This document shows, one piece after another, positions 20,559 through 30,933 of a stretch of DNA of 64,000 nucleotides. A program made the position numbers and the translations under genes. Source of the stretch: Thozetella sp. PMI_491 (lineage: Eukaryota; Ascomycota; Sordariomycetes; Chaetosphaeriales; Chaetosphaeriaceae); the NCBI GenBank assembly GCA_021432635.1, contig MU270058.1, positions 372,001 through 436,000 of the forward strand, in the 5' to 3' direction. Position 1 is the stretch's first letter; the number at the start of each line of letters is the position of its first letter. Under the pieces are notes generated by a model. The model saw only the letters and a list, made by a program, of their open reading frames with translations. It was not told the DNA's origin and searched no databases.

Positions 20559-22430
20559 ATGCATCTAATTATCGCGCCCTTCCACTCAACCATTCCGGCC
20601 GGGAGATCCACATCCTCAAGCTTCTCGGCTCCAACGACCCGCCTCCGAAATTCAGTGCGGACGACGCATCATCTCCTTAGATACCAAGCCAGCTTATCGA
20701 GATCTGTCGTACGTATGGGGCAGAGAGGAAGACGATAAGTTTGGCTGAATGGACAGCGGTTTCTAGTCCGCGAGAATCTTTATGATTGGCTCTGGCACCT
20801 CCGAAGAAGCGGTGGCGCCGTGTTGGACCAGCCCCTGTGAATCGACGTTATCTGCATCAACGAGGATGACCTTATAGAGCATAGCAGGGCTGTTTTGTCG
20901 ACGGGTGGCATCTACTACTTGGCGGAGGCGGTGATTTCCTGGCTCGGATTGGACGAGCGAGTGGCCTTGGGGATCACATGGATTCGAGAGACTGTGCGCA
21001 TTTGGACTAAGGTCGCGGACATGGAAGCCGTGCCTGACGCCCTCCTTCTCTAGGACTCCGCAGAGAGTCCCGAGCAGTGGAGTGACTGGTTCCATGAAAC
21101 CAACGGTCTGTGGCACGAACTAGCCAGTATAACAAGGTTTTCCATATCCGAATATTGGCGCTGTATCTATGATAGACCAATCTCTCCCAAGGCATCCGAG
21201 CGAAGGTTTTTGCGCAGCTATCCCAAATCCGCCGGGGGTATCTTGAGCCATTACTAATCCTAAGCCTCTACATCGCATCTATACCGTAATACTCTGACTC
21301 GTAAGTTCTGGTATACGGGCTTCTAAATTTAATCCTAGACTGTGTAGCATCGCCCTAAATTGCAGCAACTCCGTACGGGATGTTTACACCGATTAAGCGG
21401 TAAGGACGAGGCCTACGATCTAAATCTGCTCTTATACTCTAAGAGGGTAGACTACTAATAGCCTTAACGTAGCCTAGACTTGCTATCGTAGATCCCAGAC
21501 CTCTATAATATAAAGGAGTTTCGTATGGTATAATAGCGTAAGAAAACTATGTCGACATCAGCGCATATAGCGAGCGTATGCGCCATTCCCTGGCTCAGGT
21601 GTACCCGGGGGACATGCTTAAAGTCGGAGGCTCGGTATATGGCAGAGTCAATTATCCCAGAAAGACTTAGAGATTCTACCCACGCCTATATGCGTTTCTA
21701 CATAGACTACCTCATTCAATACAAAGAGAGCGGGTACTAGTATAAAACAGGCATTCTACCACTCTAGGCACTGATGATAGTAACGATTCGACCCAAACTT
21801 CAAGACCTGGTCGAACAGTGGCGCATAGATTCCAGAGCCGTCCATGAGATCGCGCATGGCTTCATCGCCCGGTTGAGCTTCATATTCTACAGCATGTTTC
21901 AGGCTGGCGTACTGCCTGGCGAGCTTGAGGAAGTCGCCGCTAACACCATGGGCCTGGACCTGAGCGATGATTCCCCGAGTCGTATTAAAATGCCATCTTC
22001 CCGGGAGTTGATGTCGGCAAGAAGTTTGATTGGACCAACTTGGGCAAGGTGATAACCTTACTAGATGGAGAACGTGACCGGATAATCGACTATATAATAA
22101 CCTAAGCCGACAAGAAGAGGATGCTTGAGACCGAAGACGGCTAGTTAGGCTTCGGCCCTGCCAAGGCCTTCCCTGGAGATGTTATATGCAGTATTGAGGG
22201 TGTCGCCGATCTCCTCGTTTTACGCAAGGTAGCGGCCGGGTATTTACTCCCAGGGCGATGCTACTTCCTCGGTCTAATTGATGATGATGCCGAAATAGTA
22301 GCAGTAAAGGAGGGGGCGGAGAGGGAGGATATTCTGATCGTATAGGTATTGTAACTTTTGCTTGAGGCATATTCCGTATATTTAGGAGGAAGATCAATAT
22401 GTTAGTGTAGCGGAAGCGAAAGCATATCCC
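20559..22430 (+). pseudogene. Decayed HET-domain (heterokaryon incompatibility-type) gene
   Basis: Three landmarks of a fungal HET gene occur in order on the plus strand, in changing frames and with stops between them. At 20598-20690: REIHILKLLGSNDPPP then DLSYVWG. At 20840-20970: IDVICINEDDLIEHSR followed by IYYLAEAVISWLG, the core HET block (usual form ICINQDD...IYxxAxxVIAWLG). At about 22170-22270: PGDVICSIEGVADLLVLR followed by LLPGRCYFLGLIDDDAE, the usual C-terminal segment (GDxICxxxGxxxPFVLR...YxLVGxxYVHGIMxGE). In working genes the HET domain triggers cell death when incompatible strains fuse. Several breaks are present, so it is read as a pseudogene; a few could be unrecognised introns. 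A TA-rich, RIP-like tract (21240-21545) lies in the middle. It points tail to tail at the NACHT-ankyrin gene. Confidence 0.7.
21240..21545. other. TA-rich RIP-like tract inside the HET relic
   Basis: The stretch is full of CTAA, TTAG, TATA and CGTA words with almost no long frame, unlike the flanking HET segments. This is the usual look of RIP-mutated DNA. Whether it was a repeat that inserted or HET sequence itself cannot be told by eye. Confidence 0.4.
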
Positions 22431-22604
22431 GTAGGCTATAGCTCAGCAAGTAGGAGAAATCGGGGAGTGCGTGGAAGAATCGCTCCCCGTTTGGCTGCGT
22501 TTAGTCTTCCCGGCTTGCCGCGGATGCAAGGCTCAAGTCTTTCAGTTGTCAGTCCTTCGCCGCTTCGCCCTCGCAGCATCCCAAGGCAGAAGACCCCTAG
22601 GTGG

Positions 22605-25600
22605 CTATTTTCTCTCAAAGAGCTGCAATATGTCCCTGCTACTGCTTGTAGCTGCCACATCCAGTGCTGTCTGGCTCTTCTTGTTCTCATCCATCGGGTC
22701 TAGCCCCTTGCTCATCAGAAACTGGAACGCGCTTACTTCCTTGTTGGCGTTGCCAAGCCTTCGCGTCGAAACGCTCGCTACTGCATGCAAAAGAGACTCC
22801 CCGTCGGCGTTGATCGCACGCCAGTTGGCGCCGTGCCTGTCGAAGAACTCACAGAAGGCCAGTAGTGCGGCAGCCGCTACGGGTGCCGGTTTTAGCCCCC
22901 GGCTAAGATACCCATTGCGGAAAAAGGAAAAGAGCGGAGTCTCGCCTTTCGAGTCTGTGGCGTTCAGGTCTGCGCCCAAGGAGAGGAGGCGCTCGAGCAG
23001 CCGTAGGAGCGGCTCGAAGATTCCTTCCCCGTCGTCTGTCCACACCTCCCCCTCTAGTAAACCATGCAATGCGGTAGAGCCGTCCGGGAACGTCTTGGAG
23101 GGATCGACACCAGCAGATAACAGGGTGTCTACGTAGTCTACCATGTGGATGCTGCGTTCTCTGGTTGAAAGGACAGACTGGAGAGGCGTAATTCCCTGAT
23201 CATTGGTCTGGTGCGCAAGTTCGGGCGCCCGTTGTGCAATAACTTTATACGCACTCGGGCTCTTCGCGTAGAATTCGTGTAGAGCGCTGTTTCCTTTGTC
23301 GTCTGCAGCCCGTACATCCGCCCCCATATCCACCAAGACATTGATTAGGTGGTGCTGCTTACTAGGTAAGGGTTTCTCATGCTCCTCATCTTCCTCATCC
23401 TCCACATCTCCCCCACCCTCCCCGTATCCTGGATACCGACATCGGCATGCAGTGAGCAGGAGAGTCTCCCCATTCTCCCCACGCATTTCCAGATCCACAA
23501 CGGCCGTCTCCAATATGAAAAGCACAATGTCGATGTAGTGGCTCCGGATGAGTCCTTGTATCACGGTCGGCTTGGTCTTGTCAGAACGAGCGAAAGGGTC
23601 AGCCCCGTTCTTCAGGAGCATCTCTACTATGGGCTTAACCATTTCTGGGCGATTAGAGCGACTGCACCTCTCGATGGCGAAGTGGAGGGGGTATATATTG
23701 AATCGCACATCGAGCAGACCGTCCCCTTTTAGGCTTCCCGGATGCTGGACGTTGGGATTGCATCCTCTGCCCAGCAATTCTTGGATAGCTTCCATATTTT
23801 GCCATCTGATCGCAGAGAGTAATGCATGCCCGGTAATAACTGCGCCATGGTCGAGAAGAAGGCGGGTCATCTCAAGATCGCGAGTCGCCCGCGCGAGGCA
23901 CGGGTTTCCATTGTCGTCCGCAGAGTTCACATCAGCACCGAGTTTGACAAGATCCTCTACCGCGCGTTTGTCAAATTCAATCCAGTCCATCTTCTGCAGC
24001 GCGGCACCGAGCGGCGTGTGGCCACAATAGTCTCGTGCCTCCAAGTTAGCCCCGTGTTGGACGAGGTATGGTAGAGCCTCGGCTACTTGCCACCAGTGCC
24101 CACCTCTGATCAGACAGTGAAGGGCCGTCTCATCCTTGCAAAGCTCATCTTCGATCGTATGGCGAGGGGGGTTTCTCCAGCTCGTAGCATTGACATCTAC
24201 ACCGAGCTTTTCGACGAGCATGCGCAGAACATTCATATTAGGCGCCTCCGTGCGGCACGCAGCGAGCAGGATCGGCTCTGGTGGGGGATTTGGGAGATCG
24301 TCGGCGTCTATTATCAAATCTACGTTATCGTCCTTTGTAGCGACATCTGAGATGATTGATGAGAACCCTCCCTCGATAAGCTTGCGGAGGGGCGTGTTCC
24401 CGTCCCGGTCGACCTCAAAAAAGTCTTTATGGGGTATCGTCTTGCCTACAAGGGTGTACTCGCGAAGTGACATTAGCTGCTGGAATTTGGACTCGTCGGA
24501 TAGGCTAGCCGTTTGCACTATTAGGTCCTCGCTAACTTCTGGAGCCCTTTCAGCCAGCAGTGATGAGGAAGGAGGGTCCAAACCCAGCTTATGCCGCAAA
24601 CGCAGCATGCAGCCGGTCGTATATGTGAACCCACGGGCTCTTGCCGTGCTGATTACTCTTTCGATCGCCTCTTCGACGAGGAAAGGGCCATGCGAAATCA
24701 GCATCTGCACAATCTCATCCAGCCTTTCGACGGCATAGTCGTGCTTCGTCCCATCGCTGCCAGAGAACCTGTCATGCGCAGGACTGGGACGGCGTTTGCC
24801 TTTGATGGTCACGGAACCGGCATCGGGTCTTTCGGCTCCATGAACTTCTGATTGAAGCCAGTTCTGTTCTTCGTCCTCGAAAAGAGCGCAACTATCCCAG
24901 ACAGAGAAAGACGACAGCGGCTCATCTGTCGCGCCAGCCTCGAGGAGCAGCCGCACAGTCTCCGGCTGGCCGGACGCGCAGGCGTAGTGCAGAGGCGTCA
25001 TCTTGTGTGGTCCGTTGTCCCTCGCATTCAGGGCTTTGGGGAATTCCGCCGGTGCACGCAAACTCCTGAGTGCATCTAGGAGAATGCCTACTATGTTTGG
25101 CTGCCGGGCCCGCGCCGCGAGGTGCAGAGGCGTCATGCCCTCACGTGTCGCCTTTCGGGGATCGGCACCATGCGCTAACAGTCTCTTCGTGTTGTATTCT
25201 GAGAAAGTGGCCGCAAAATGAAGAGCGGTTGCCCCGTCGACATCTTCATCATCCACGTCATCGCACAGGTCCAGGATGTACTCCCAGCACGTTTGCCATT
25301 TAGTCAATGACGAGTGTCTGGTGTTGATGTCACCAACTCGGTACATGCTCAGAAGGTGGAGGCCGGTCTGTCCGTGGTTATTTGGCTGCAAAGGGCCGAC
25401 GCCGAGCTGACTGAATTGCACAATCTCCTTGCTAGACTCTCTGAAGTCCATACTAGACAACTGTGGAGCAAGGGCGTGCCACAGCGTGTTACCGTCCTGA
25501 TCGATCGCTTGAGGCTGCACACCCTGACCGATTAAGTAGTCCAAATTTCCAGAATCGAAACGCGTGTGTAGAGCCAACGCATGCAAAAGGTTGCGGCCTC

Positions 25601-28600
25601 GGTCATCCGTGGTATCGGTTCGTGCTCCCTCGTTGATCAACACGTCACACGCGCCCTGCATGTTGTTCTGGTCCCAGCAGACAACCTTGAACAGCGGCGT
25701 TTCCCCTTTGTAGTCTTTCGCCTCTAAGTCGGCGCCAGCCGACAAAAAGGCCTTTAGTACGGTTGGATGAATATTAGGTCCGCTTAGACATACGACCAGA
25801 TCCTCATCATTCAGCTTCGGGGAGACAGCTACGCAATGCACCGGTGTCAGCCCCTGGTGGTTTGCCAGCCCTATATCGGCGCCAAGCGCAACCAGGTCTT
25901 GGACGAGGGCGGTCAGAAGGTGCAGTTGCCTCTGATACTGTTCCATCATCTGCGCCATATGATCGTCCATTGATGACTCGATCTGATAATTATAGCAAGC
26001 CATTCCGTTGTTGTGTGTCATGATCCTGGCTGCGTAGTGCAAGGGCCCGTTTCCATCTTCGTCTACTATAGTGGGGTCTGCGCCGTTGTCCATGAAGAAC
26101 TTAGCCAGTTCCACGTTTCCTCGTCGGAGTGCACACAGCAGGGGCGTGCGCTTCTCCTTCGTAGTTTGCTGATCAATGTCGCCGCTCCCTTCTTCCAGTA
26201 GCAGCTCCGCAATATATGTATTGTCGCACATGTGGAGAGGTGCCTCGCCGTTATTGTCTACCGCCTCGGGGTTGGCTCCAGCATCTAACAGGAGGCGCAC
26301 GGCGGCCGAGTCGCTGACACCGTGTAGAGCCGTCTTTCCATCATGGTCGACCTGGTTAATATCCACCCCGGCATCTATGAAGCAGCTAATACACTCTCTC
26401 ATCTGCTCGGGATCAATCTCTGCAACAGTTGTCCTCGTGTTCCGTCTGCACACTTCTCTCACAAGGGCAAGAAAGGCAGTGGAATGCGCCACGGAAACAT
26501 AGGTTCCGTTTTCTCGCAAACCGTCCTCGTCATGGAGTACATTCGGATTGGCCCCCCCGCGCAGAAGCAGTTTGATTGCCTCAAACTGTACACGGTGGCA
26601 AGCTTCATAAAGTAGAGTCGTGCCGTCGTACTTGCGATCGAGATCGATATCAGTGTGATTCAAGAGAAGCCTCGCTGCCTGTGTCTGGTAGCGTTTGATA
26701 GCCCAGCGTAGAGCCATTATCGCACGTTGGCTTGTCTTGATGTATGGCAGAAACTTCGCCAGTACCTCTATGTCGCCATTCTCGCAAGCTGCTTGTATCG
26801 GAGGCATTCCAAAGCGGTAACCCCTCGGTTCAGGTGTCCAGGGATCTACGTTTGCGTCCAGAAGAGCAGCAACAACGTCTGTGTGTCTGTTTTTAGTCGC
26901 AATCATCAGCGGCGTGCAATCACGAGTGCGGTCATTAAGGAGGTGGTGTGTTGGTTTGGTGGGATTGGCTCCGTGTCTAAGAAGCAGCGTGACGATGTCG
27001 GTGTAGCCGTTCCTAGCTGCACGGCAGAGTAGAGATTCGTATGGCGACCCAGAATTATTTACATCCATCCCGGGGCTTTCGAGCAAGGCCCTGGTGTATC
27101 CAGTGAGACCAAGTGATACTGCATAGAAGATTGGCGGTAGCTGAAAGATGCTGTGCGCTCCTCTCTTTGACACATCTTCTTCTGGTCTAATACTCAAGAT
27201 GGTTATTATTCGGATTTTCTCTGTCTCGAGGCTACTGAAGAAGTTGGTGATCTCTTCCTGGATCTCCCCGACAGATGCAGCCTTCCTCATATGAGTCACC
27301 CAGCTGCTTGCGGCATAGCTAGCGAATGGTGATATCGAGATTCGGTTAAGAACCTGGTCCGGGTGAAGATGCATTTGTCCTTCGGCGACAAGCTCGTCCA
27401 GGAGGCCTGAATTGAGGTAGGAAAGACAGATGAGTGCTAAACGAGTATGTGTGGGGCCGAAATGGAAGACAGGGTAGCCATCCGGCGTAGCAGCGCGAGT
27501 GCTTCCGTTCAGGAACTCAGTGAGAGAATGGTGCACCACACAGACTGTCTCATCTGGCAGGATCTCAAGCAGCGGTCCGCAGGCGGATCGGACAAGGTTC
27601 TTGAAATGCTTGAGGCTCAGCCGACCGCGGTCGTTCTGGATGTTATGGAACAAGTCTGCGATCTCGAGTAGACGCAGCGGCCGGCTCGCGTGCGTGACCC
27701 ATTGCATGATCAAAGTTTGGATCTCCTCCGAGACCCCAGTGCGTCTCGTGTGTTCGCGGAGTAGATTTGTGTAGAGGTGGTTGAGATCAAGGGGGAGGTT
27801 ATGCACCACCTGCTGGACGTTGGCGTCCGGTTGCAAGAACCGATCCATGGCTAGTTTAGCGTAAAGGAAGAGCCCGTTTGCTTTGCCGGGTATGGCGGTT
27901 TTGATTATCAGCTGATCATCTTCGGCGACGGCAGATTTCGCAAGACAATGGCCAACGTAAGCGGCAATGTCCAGGTCCACCATTCGCGATTCAAGGAAAA
28001 CATTGAGGGCTTTGGCCTTTCTCAGTGGCAGCTCCACCGATGGTACCGGCCGGCTAGTGATGACGATCTTTGTCTGAGAAGGTCTCCATTCGGCCAGGCT
28101 TCCTAGGGACCGCAGAAATTCCTTCGCTGCGTCGTTGAGGTCCATCTCATCCAGTGCATCCACCACGATGTAAGCTTTGGGGATGTGCAGCAAGCCCAGC
28201 CGAAGCAGACTCCAGAGATCGGGATCTGATATACTAGAGACGTTTTGTCCGCGTTCTAAGAGCTTTCGGAGTTCTTGCTGCAGCGGTGGGCTGTAGTTGA
28301 GGACCTGGACTAACCAGTCTCGCAAGGCGGATGCATGGCTATGGTTGGCATCAATAATCTGTCGGAAGAAAAAGTACAAGACAGGGACCTTCTCGGACGA
28401 AAGGCGATCAATCAGAGATGCCGCGAGGACTGATTTCCCGGAGCCTGGAATGCCGCGTATCCAGAGGAGGCCGTGCTCCTGGCTTGCGTGCCACTCCGGA
28501 TACGCGCCAGATCTCAGAAACCACCTGCCGGTGCCGTCCAGGTGCGACTCGAGATGCTTCTTAAACTCGCCGGCCGTGACATCGTAGTCGGTCGGCTCCA

Positions 28601-28841
28601 GATACTTTCGGATCTTTGCGAGAACGTCAGCAGGCTGTGGGAGGATGTTTTCCGGGTTGAAGTCGCTGGCGTCATCGCGGTTAAGGACGACGGCGTCAGG
28701 GTCCGACGAGTGCGACGACGTCGTGCTGGGCAGACTTTCGATGTCCCAGTCTCGGGATTCCATCTTCTTGGAGACGTGATGAAAATTTGGGAGAGAAGCT
28801 GTTGGCTTGTCTTCCCATGAGGGGGCAATGTCGAGATACAT
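22605..28841 (-). CDS. Giant NACHT-ankyrin NOD-like receptor (STAND NTPase), 2078 residues, single exon
   Basis: An uninterrupted 6.2-kb frame. Residues 1-70 are a disordered Ser/Asp-rich N-terminus without a recognised effector domain. Residues 75-125 are the linker usual before fungal NACHT domains (IRKYLEPTDYDV, HLDGTGRWFLRSG). The NACHT core has Walker A GIPGSGKS at 130-137, Walker B AYIVVDALDEMD at 223-234, and the ITSRP sensor near 261. A winged-helix-like region (THASRPLRLLEIADLF) lies near 380-400. From about residue 575 to the end are some thirty ankyrin-type repeats (e.g. GYTDIVTLLLRHGANP, NIVGILLDALR, GKTALHGVSDSAAVRLLLDAGANP), quite diverged from each other. Fungal NLRs of this design detect non-self or damage through the repeats and signal through an N-terminal domain, often by cell death; that role is inference here. 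All nucleotide-binding residues look intact. Met27 is an alternative start. The C-terminus runs to LFERK. Confidence 0.92.
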   Translation of the reverse strand: MYLDIAPSWEDKPTASLPNFHHVSKKMESRDWDIESLPSTTSSHSSDPDAVVLNRDDASDFNPENILPQPADVLAKIRKYLEPTDYDVTAGEFKKHLESHLDGTGRWFLRSGAYPEWHASQEHGLLWIRGIPGSGKSVLAASLIDRLSSEKVPVLYFFFRQIIDANHSHASALRDWLVQVLNYSPPLQQELRKLLERGQNVSSISDPDLWSLLRLGLLHIPKAYIVVDALDEMDLNDAAKEFLRSLGSLAEWRPSQTKIVITSRPVPSVELPLRKAKALNVFLESRMVDLDIAAYVGHCLAKSAVAEDDQLIIKTAIPGKANGLFLYAKLAMDRFLQPDANVQQVVHNLPLDLNHLYTNLLREHTRRTGVSEEIQTLIMQWVTHASRPLRLLEIADLFHNIQNDRGRLSLKHFKNLVRSACGPLLEILPDETVCVVHHSLTEFLNGSTRAATPDGYPVFHFGPTHTRLALICLSYLNSGLLDELVAEGQMHLHPDQVLNRISISPFASYAASSWVTHMRKAASVGEIQEEITNFFSSLETEKIRIITILSIRPEEDVSKRGAHSIFQLPPIFYAVSLGLTGYTRALLESPGMDVNNSGSPYESLLCRAARNGYTDIVTLLLRHGANPTKPTHHLLNDRTRDCTPLMIATKNRHTDVVAALLDANVDPWTPEPRGYRFGMPPIQAACENGDIEVLAKFLPYIKTSQRAIMALRWAIKRYQTQAARLLLNHTDIDLDRKYDGTTLLYEACHRVQFEAIKLLLRGGANPNVLHDEDGLRENGTYVSVAHSTAFLALVREVCRRNTRTTVAEIDPEQMRECISCFIDAGVDINQVDHDGKTALHGVSDSAAVRLLLDAGANPEAVDNNGEAPLHMCDNTYIAELLLEEGSGDIDQQTTKEKRTPLLCALRRGNVELAKFFMDNGADPTIVDEDGNGPLHYAARIMTHNNGMACYNYQIESSMDDHMAQMMEQYQRQLHLLTALVQDLVALGADIGLANHQGLTPVHCVAVSPKLNDEDLVVCLSGPNIHPTVLKAFLSAGADLEAKDYKGETPLFKVVCWDQNNMQGACDVLINEGARTDTTDDRGRNLLHALALHTRFDSGNLDYLIGQGVQPQAIDQDGNTLWHALAPQLSSMDFRESSKEIVQFSQLGVGPLQPNNHGQTGLHLLSMYRVGDINTRHSSLTKWQTCWEYILDLCDDVDDEDVDGATALHFAATFSEYNTKRLLAHGADPRKATREGMTPLHLAARARQPNIVGILLDALRSLRAPAEFPKALNARDNGPHKMTPLHYACASGQPETVRLLLEAGATDEPLSSFSVWDSCALFEDEEQNWLQSEVHGAERPDAGSVTIKGKRRPSPAHDRFSGSDGTKHDYAVERLDEIVQMLISHGPFLVEEAIERVISTARARGFTYTTGCMLRLRHKLGLDPPSSSLLAERAPEVSEDLIVQTASLSDESKFQQLMSLREYTLVGKTIPHKDFFEVDRDGNTPLRKLIEGGFSSIISDVATKDDNVDLIIDADDLPNPPPEPILLAACRTEAPNMNVLRMLVEKLGVDVNATSWRNPPRHTIEDELCKDETALHCLIRGGHWWQVAEALPYLVQHGANLEARDYCGHTPLGAALQKMDWIEFDKRAVEDLVKLGADVNSADDNGNPCLARATRDLEMTRLLLDHGAVITGHALLSAIRWQNMEAIQELLGRGCNPNVQHPGSLKGDGLLDVRFNIYPLHFAIERCSRSNRPEMVKPIVEMLLKNGADPFARSDKTKPTVIQGLIRSHYIDIVLFILETAVVDLEMRGENGETLLLTACRCRYPGYGEGGGDVEDEEDEEHEKPLPSKQHHLINVLVDMGADVRAADDKGNSALHEFYAKSPSAYKVIAQRAPELAHQTNDQGITPLQSVLSTRERSIHMVDYVDTLLSAGVDPSKTFPDGSTALHGLLEGEVWTDDGEGIFEPLLRLLERLLSLGADLNATDSKGETPLFSFFRNGYLSRGLKPAPVAAAALLAFCEFFDRHGANWRAINADGESLLHAVASVSTRRLGNANKEVSAFQFLMSKGLDPMDENKKSQTALDVAATSSSRDILQLFERK

Positions 28842-29464
28842 ACGGCCAGTGAGGTTCTCCCGGCGGGGCCAAAGCTGTGCTCGTTAGGCAGGCAGGTAAC
28901 CGTGTCACGTGTGGTTGCCTATCTGCTCGAGAGAAGAGCAAGACGTTTTGGTCATGGAGCCACACTCTGGCGCCGCTGTATCAGCTTCCGTCGGGGGGGT
29001 GACAACCTAACAATAAAATCCCCCCCCATACCTAGGCATCTTTCGGGCCCTCACACTACTGTAGTAAATACATACTAAGTGAAACCAAAAGTACCAGGCC
29101 GCCACCACATATCCATGTGCAAGAGCTCGTCAGTTCCCCACTTAGCCTACACCGTACGTATAGCGGCGAACGCGATTGGGCCACGATGCTTCAAGCGGAC
29201 TGCGCCGGTGACGATTGGTCAACAGTGACGTTGTCACCACGCTTAGCATCAAGAACGGTTACAAGTGTGATGCGAATTACCTGCCCATACTAATTGATGC
29301 CCATATCGGGAGCATGTCCGCAATATGGTATCTCCCTATATCACTCAGAGAAGAGTCCTACTGCGAGCACTGTTTCTTTCAGCTTTGGGGTACTCTCCTT
29401 CGCACTCATCACAGTACCATCAGACCGTACTCCAAGAACAGACAATCCCTTCGCAACCGCAGAC
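28842..29464. promoter_or_regulatory. Divergent promoter region between the NLR and the SnoaL-like gene
   Basis: 623 nt shared by two genes pointing away from each other. It contains a run of seven G (28993-28999) and a run of eight C ending at 29027, about 20 nt apart, able to form a G:C stem. No clear TATA box is seen. Confidence 0.4.
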
Positions 29465-29941
29465 ATGACCGCCCTCGCCGAAGCCATCCGTAACACCACC
29501 AAGGACTTCTTGCAGAGCTATGTCCAGGCCTCCGCTACCAAAGACATGACCCGCCTGTCTGCACAGCTCACCCCCGACTGCGCGCGCCACCTCGGGCCTC
29601 CCTACTACCTCGTCGGGCTCGGGGCCCCGCCGACCTTCACCATGACCAACGCCGAGTACGAGTCTGAGTTCGGCACGATGGAATTCTACACCTTCGACTC
29701 CCACGACCTGTTCGACCTGGTAGTCGACACCGAGAAGCGGAGGTCAGCGGTGCGGTCGGAGCTGAATGGCACGTTTTTCGACGGGAACTCGCTCTCCCGC
29801 TCGTTTGTGTGGTTCCTCGACTTCAACGAGGACGGAACCAAGATTACCCAGGTCTACCAGTACAACGATCTTGCCGAGGGTAAGGAGTTTCGGGAGAAGG
29901 TAGCTGCGTACCGTGCGGCACAGAAGGCCTCCAAGGCGTAG
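29465..29941 (+). CDS. SnoaL-like / NTF2-fold protein
   Basis: Single exon, 158 residues. The start ATG at 29465 (context GCAGACATGACC) gives the helix that opens the fold (TALAEAIRNTTKDFLQSYVQASATKDMTRLSAQLTPDCARHL in overlapping parts). Then comes the cone-shaped beta sheet with YEFGTMEFYTF-like strands and a closing strand WFLDFNEDGTKITQVYQYND, which is the diagnostic end of fungal SnoaL-like small proteins. NTF2-fold proteins of this sort may be cyclases, isomerases or plain ligand binders; the role is unknown. No secretion signal. The frame stays open upstream to about 29294 but that extension lacks family character. It faces away from the NLR gene. Confidence 0.75.
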   Translation: MTALAEAIRNTTKDFLQSYVQASATKDMTRLSAQLTPDCARHLGPPYYLVGLGAPPTFTMTNAEYESEFGTMEFYTFDSHDLFDLVVDTEKRRSAVRSELNGTFFDGNSLSRSFVWFLDFNEDGTKITQVYQYNDLAEGKEFREKVAAYRAAQKASKA

Positions 29942-30933
29942 GCGTATCACCCAGGCTTCTCTGTTCAAAGGCCCCTCCCTCGGGACTCGCGGATACTTGC
30001 CGGGTAGAGATATGCAAGGGGGTAGCAAAGGGGACCCTGGTCACGCTTTCCCTTCGTCCAGGTGTGGTGTACAAACCCATAAGCCCCTCTTCGATTGTCA
30101 GAGAACTGAAGATAGACCAAGTCTTCTAAATCGAACTCGAGCTATTGCATGTCTACCATAAGGTTACTCGTCATTGGGCAAGTTGTATCCCGACGGGTTC
30201 TAGCGACCGACGGCACGTTGAGCGTAGAATATGCGCTAATTCGCGACAAGTCTAGCCGGAAATTAGTAGAAGACCGCGGTTCTTCGCTAACCATACTGTA
30301 ATCGCACAGCAACGGTCTCCTGTAATTACCTACCTAGAGAATACCATAAAAAGATTTGCGGGGAGATGTGGTGGCCAATCAGGGCAAAGCCAAGAGATCT
30401 TGCCACCGACTTCCAAATGCCACAGTCAACCTCCCTGCTTTCCGGTAAGACAAGACCAAGACAGAGGAGAAAGTCTTGGCCAAAAGCTGCTGGCGTGGCG
30501 CAAATGACGGCCGGTTTGTCAAACACGTCGCGTGAGTTAAACTCGCCTTGTACCTGAGCAGACCTTGACCATCAACAACGCCAGGGAGGCGCCAAGGCGG
30601 GTGCATCGTGTAGCCGTCGTCCCCGAGTACAGCCAAACAACTCGTTGCCCGGATTAGGGCTCCTTGTCCCATTGCAGTATAGCCCAGTCGTTTGGGTTGC
30701 CAGCTCGCGCTGACAGCTCGCCCGCTCCAAATCCCGGAGTGTATTACGCGATGCATTAGCGCCATCACGCAATCGCCGTTCCAGCCCCCCCTCCATGGCT
30801 ACCCCGGGGGAAGAACCCTTCAAAAGGGTTGCGCCAGCTGCATGCTGCGCGTGCATTACCCAAAGGTGAAAAAGGACCAAAAAAAGTTTTGTACCCCTAC
30901 AGCAGGCACGTCGCTGTCGCACGGAGTATCGCA
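29942..30933. other. Intergenic, no supportable gene
   Basis: About 1 kb with only shadow frames. The last 100 nt, open in the BTB frame, probably form the leader of the BTB gene. Confidence 0.45.

Noticed and set aside
20331-20564. Minus-strand 77-codon frame ahead of the HET relic
   Set aside because: No family recognised; it could be a shadow frame in relic DNA.
22471-28820. Many plus-strand open frames opposite the NLR gene
   Set aside because: They mirror the codon structure of the long minus-strand gene and show no domain.
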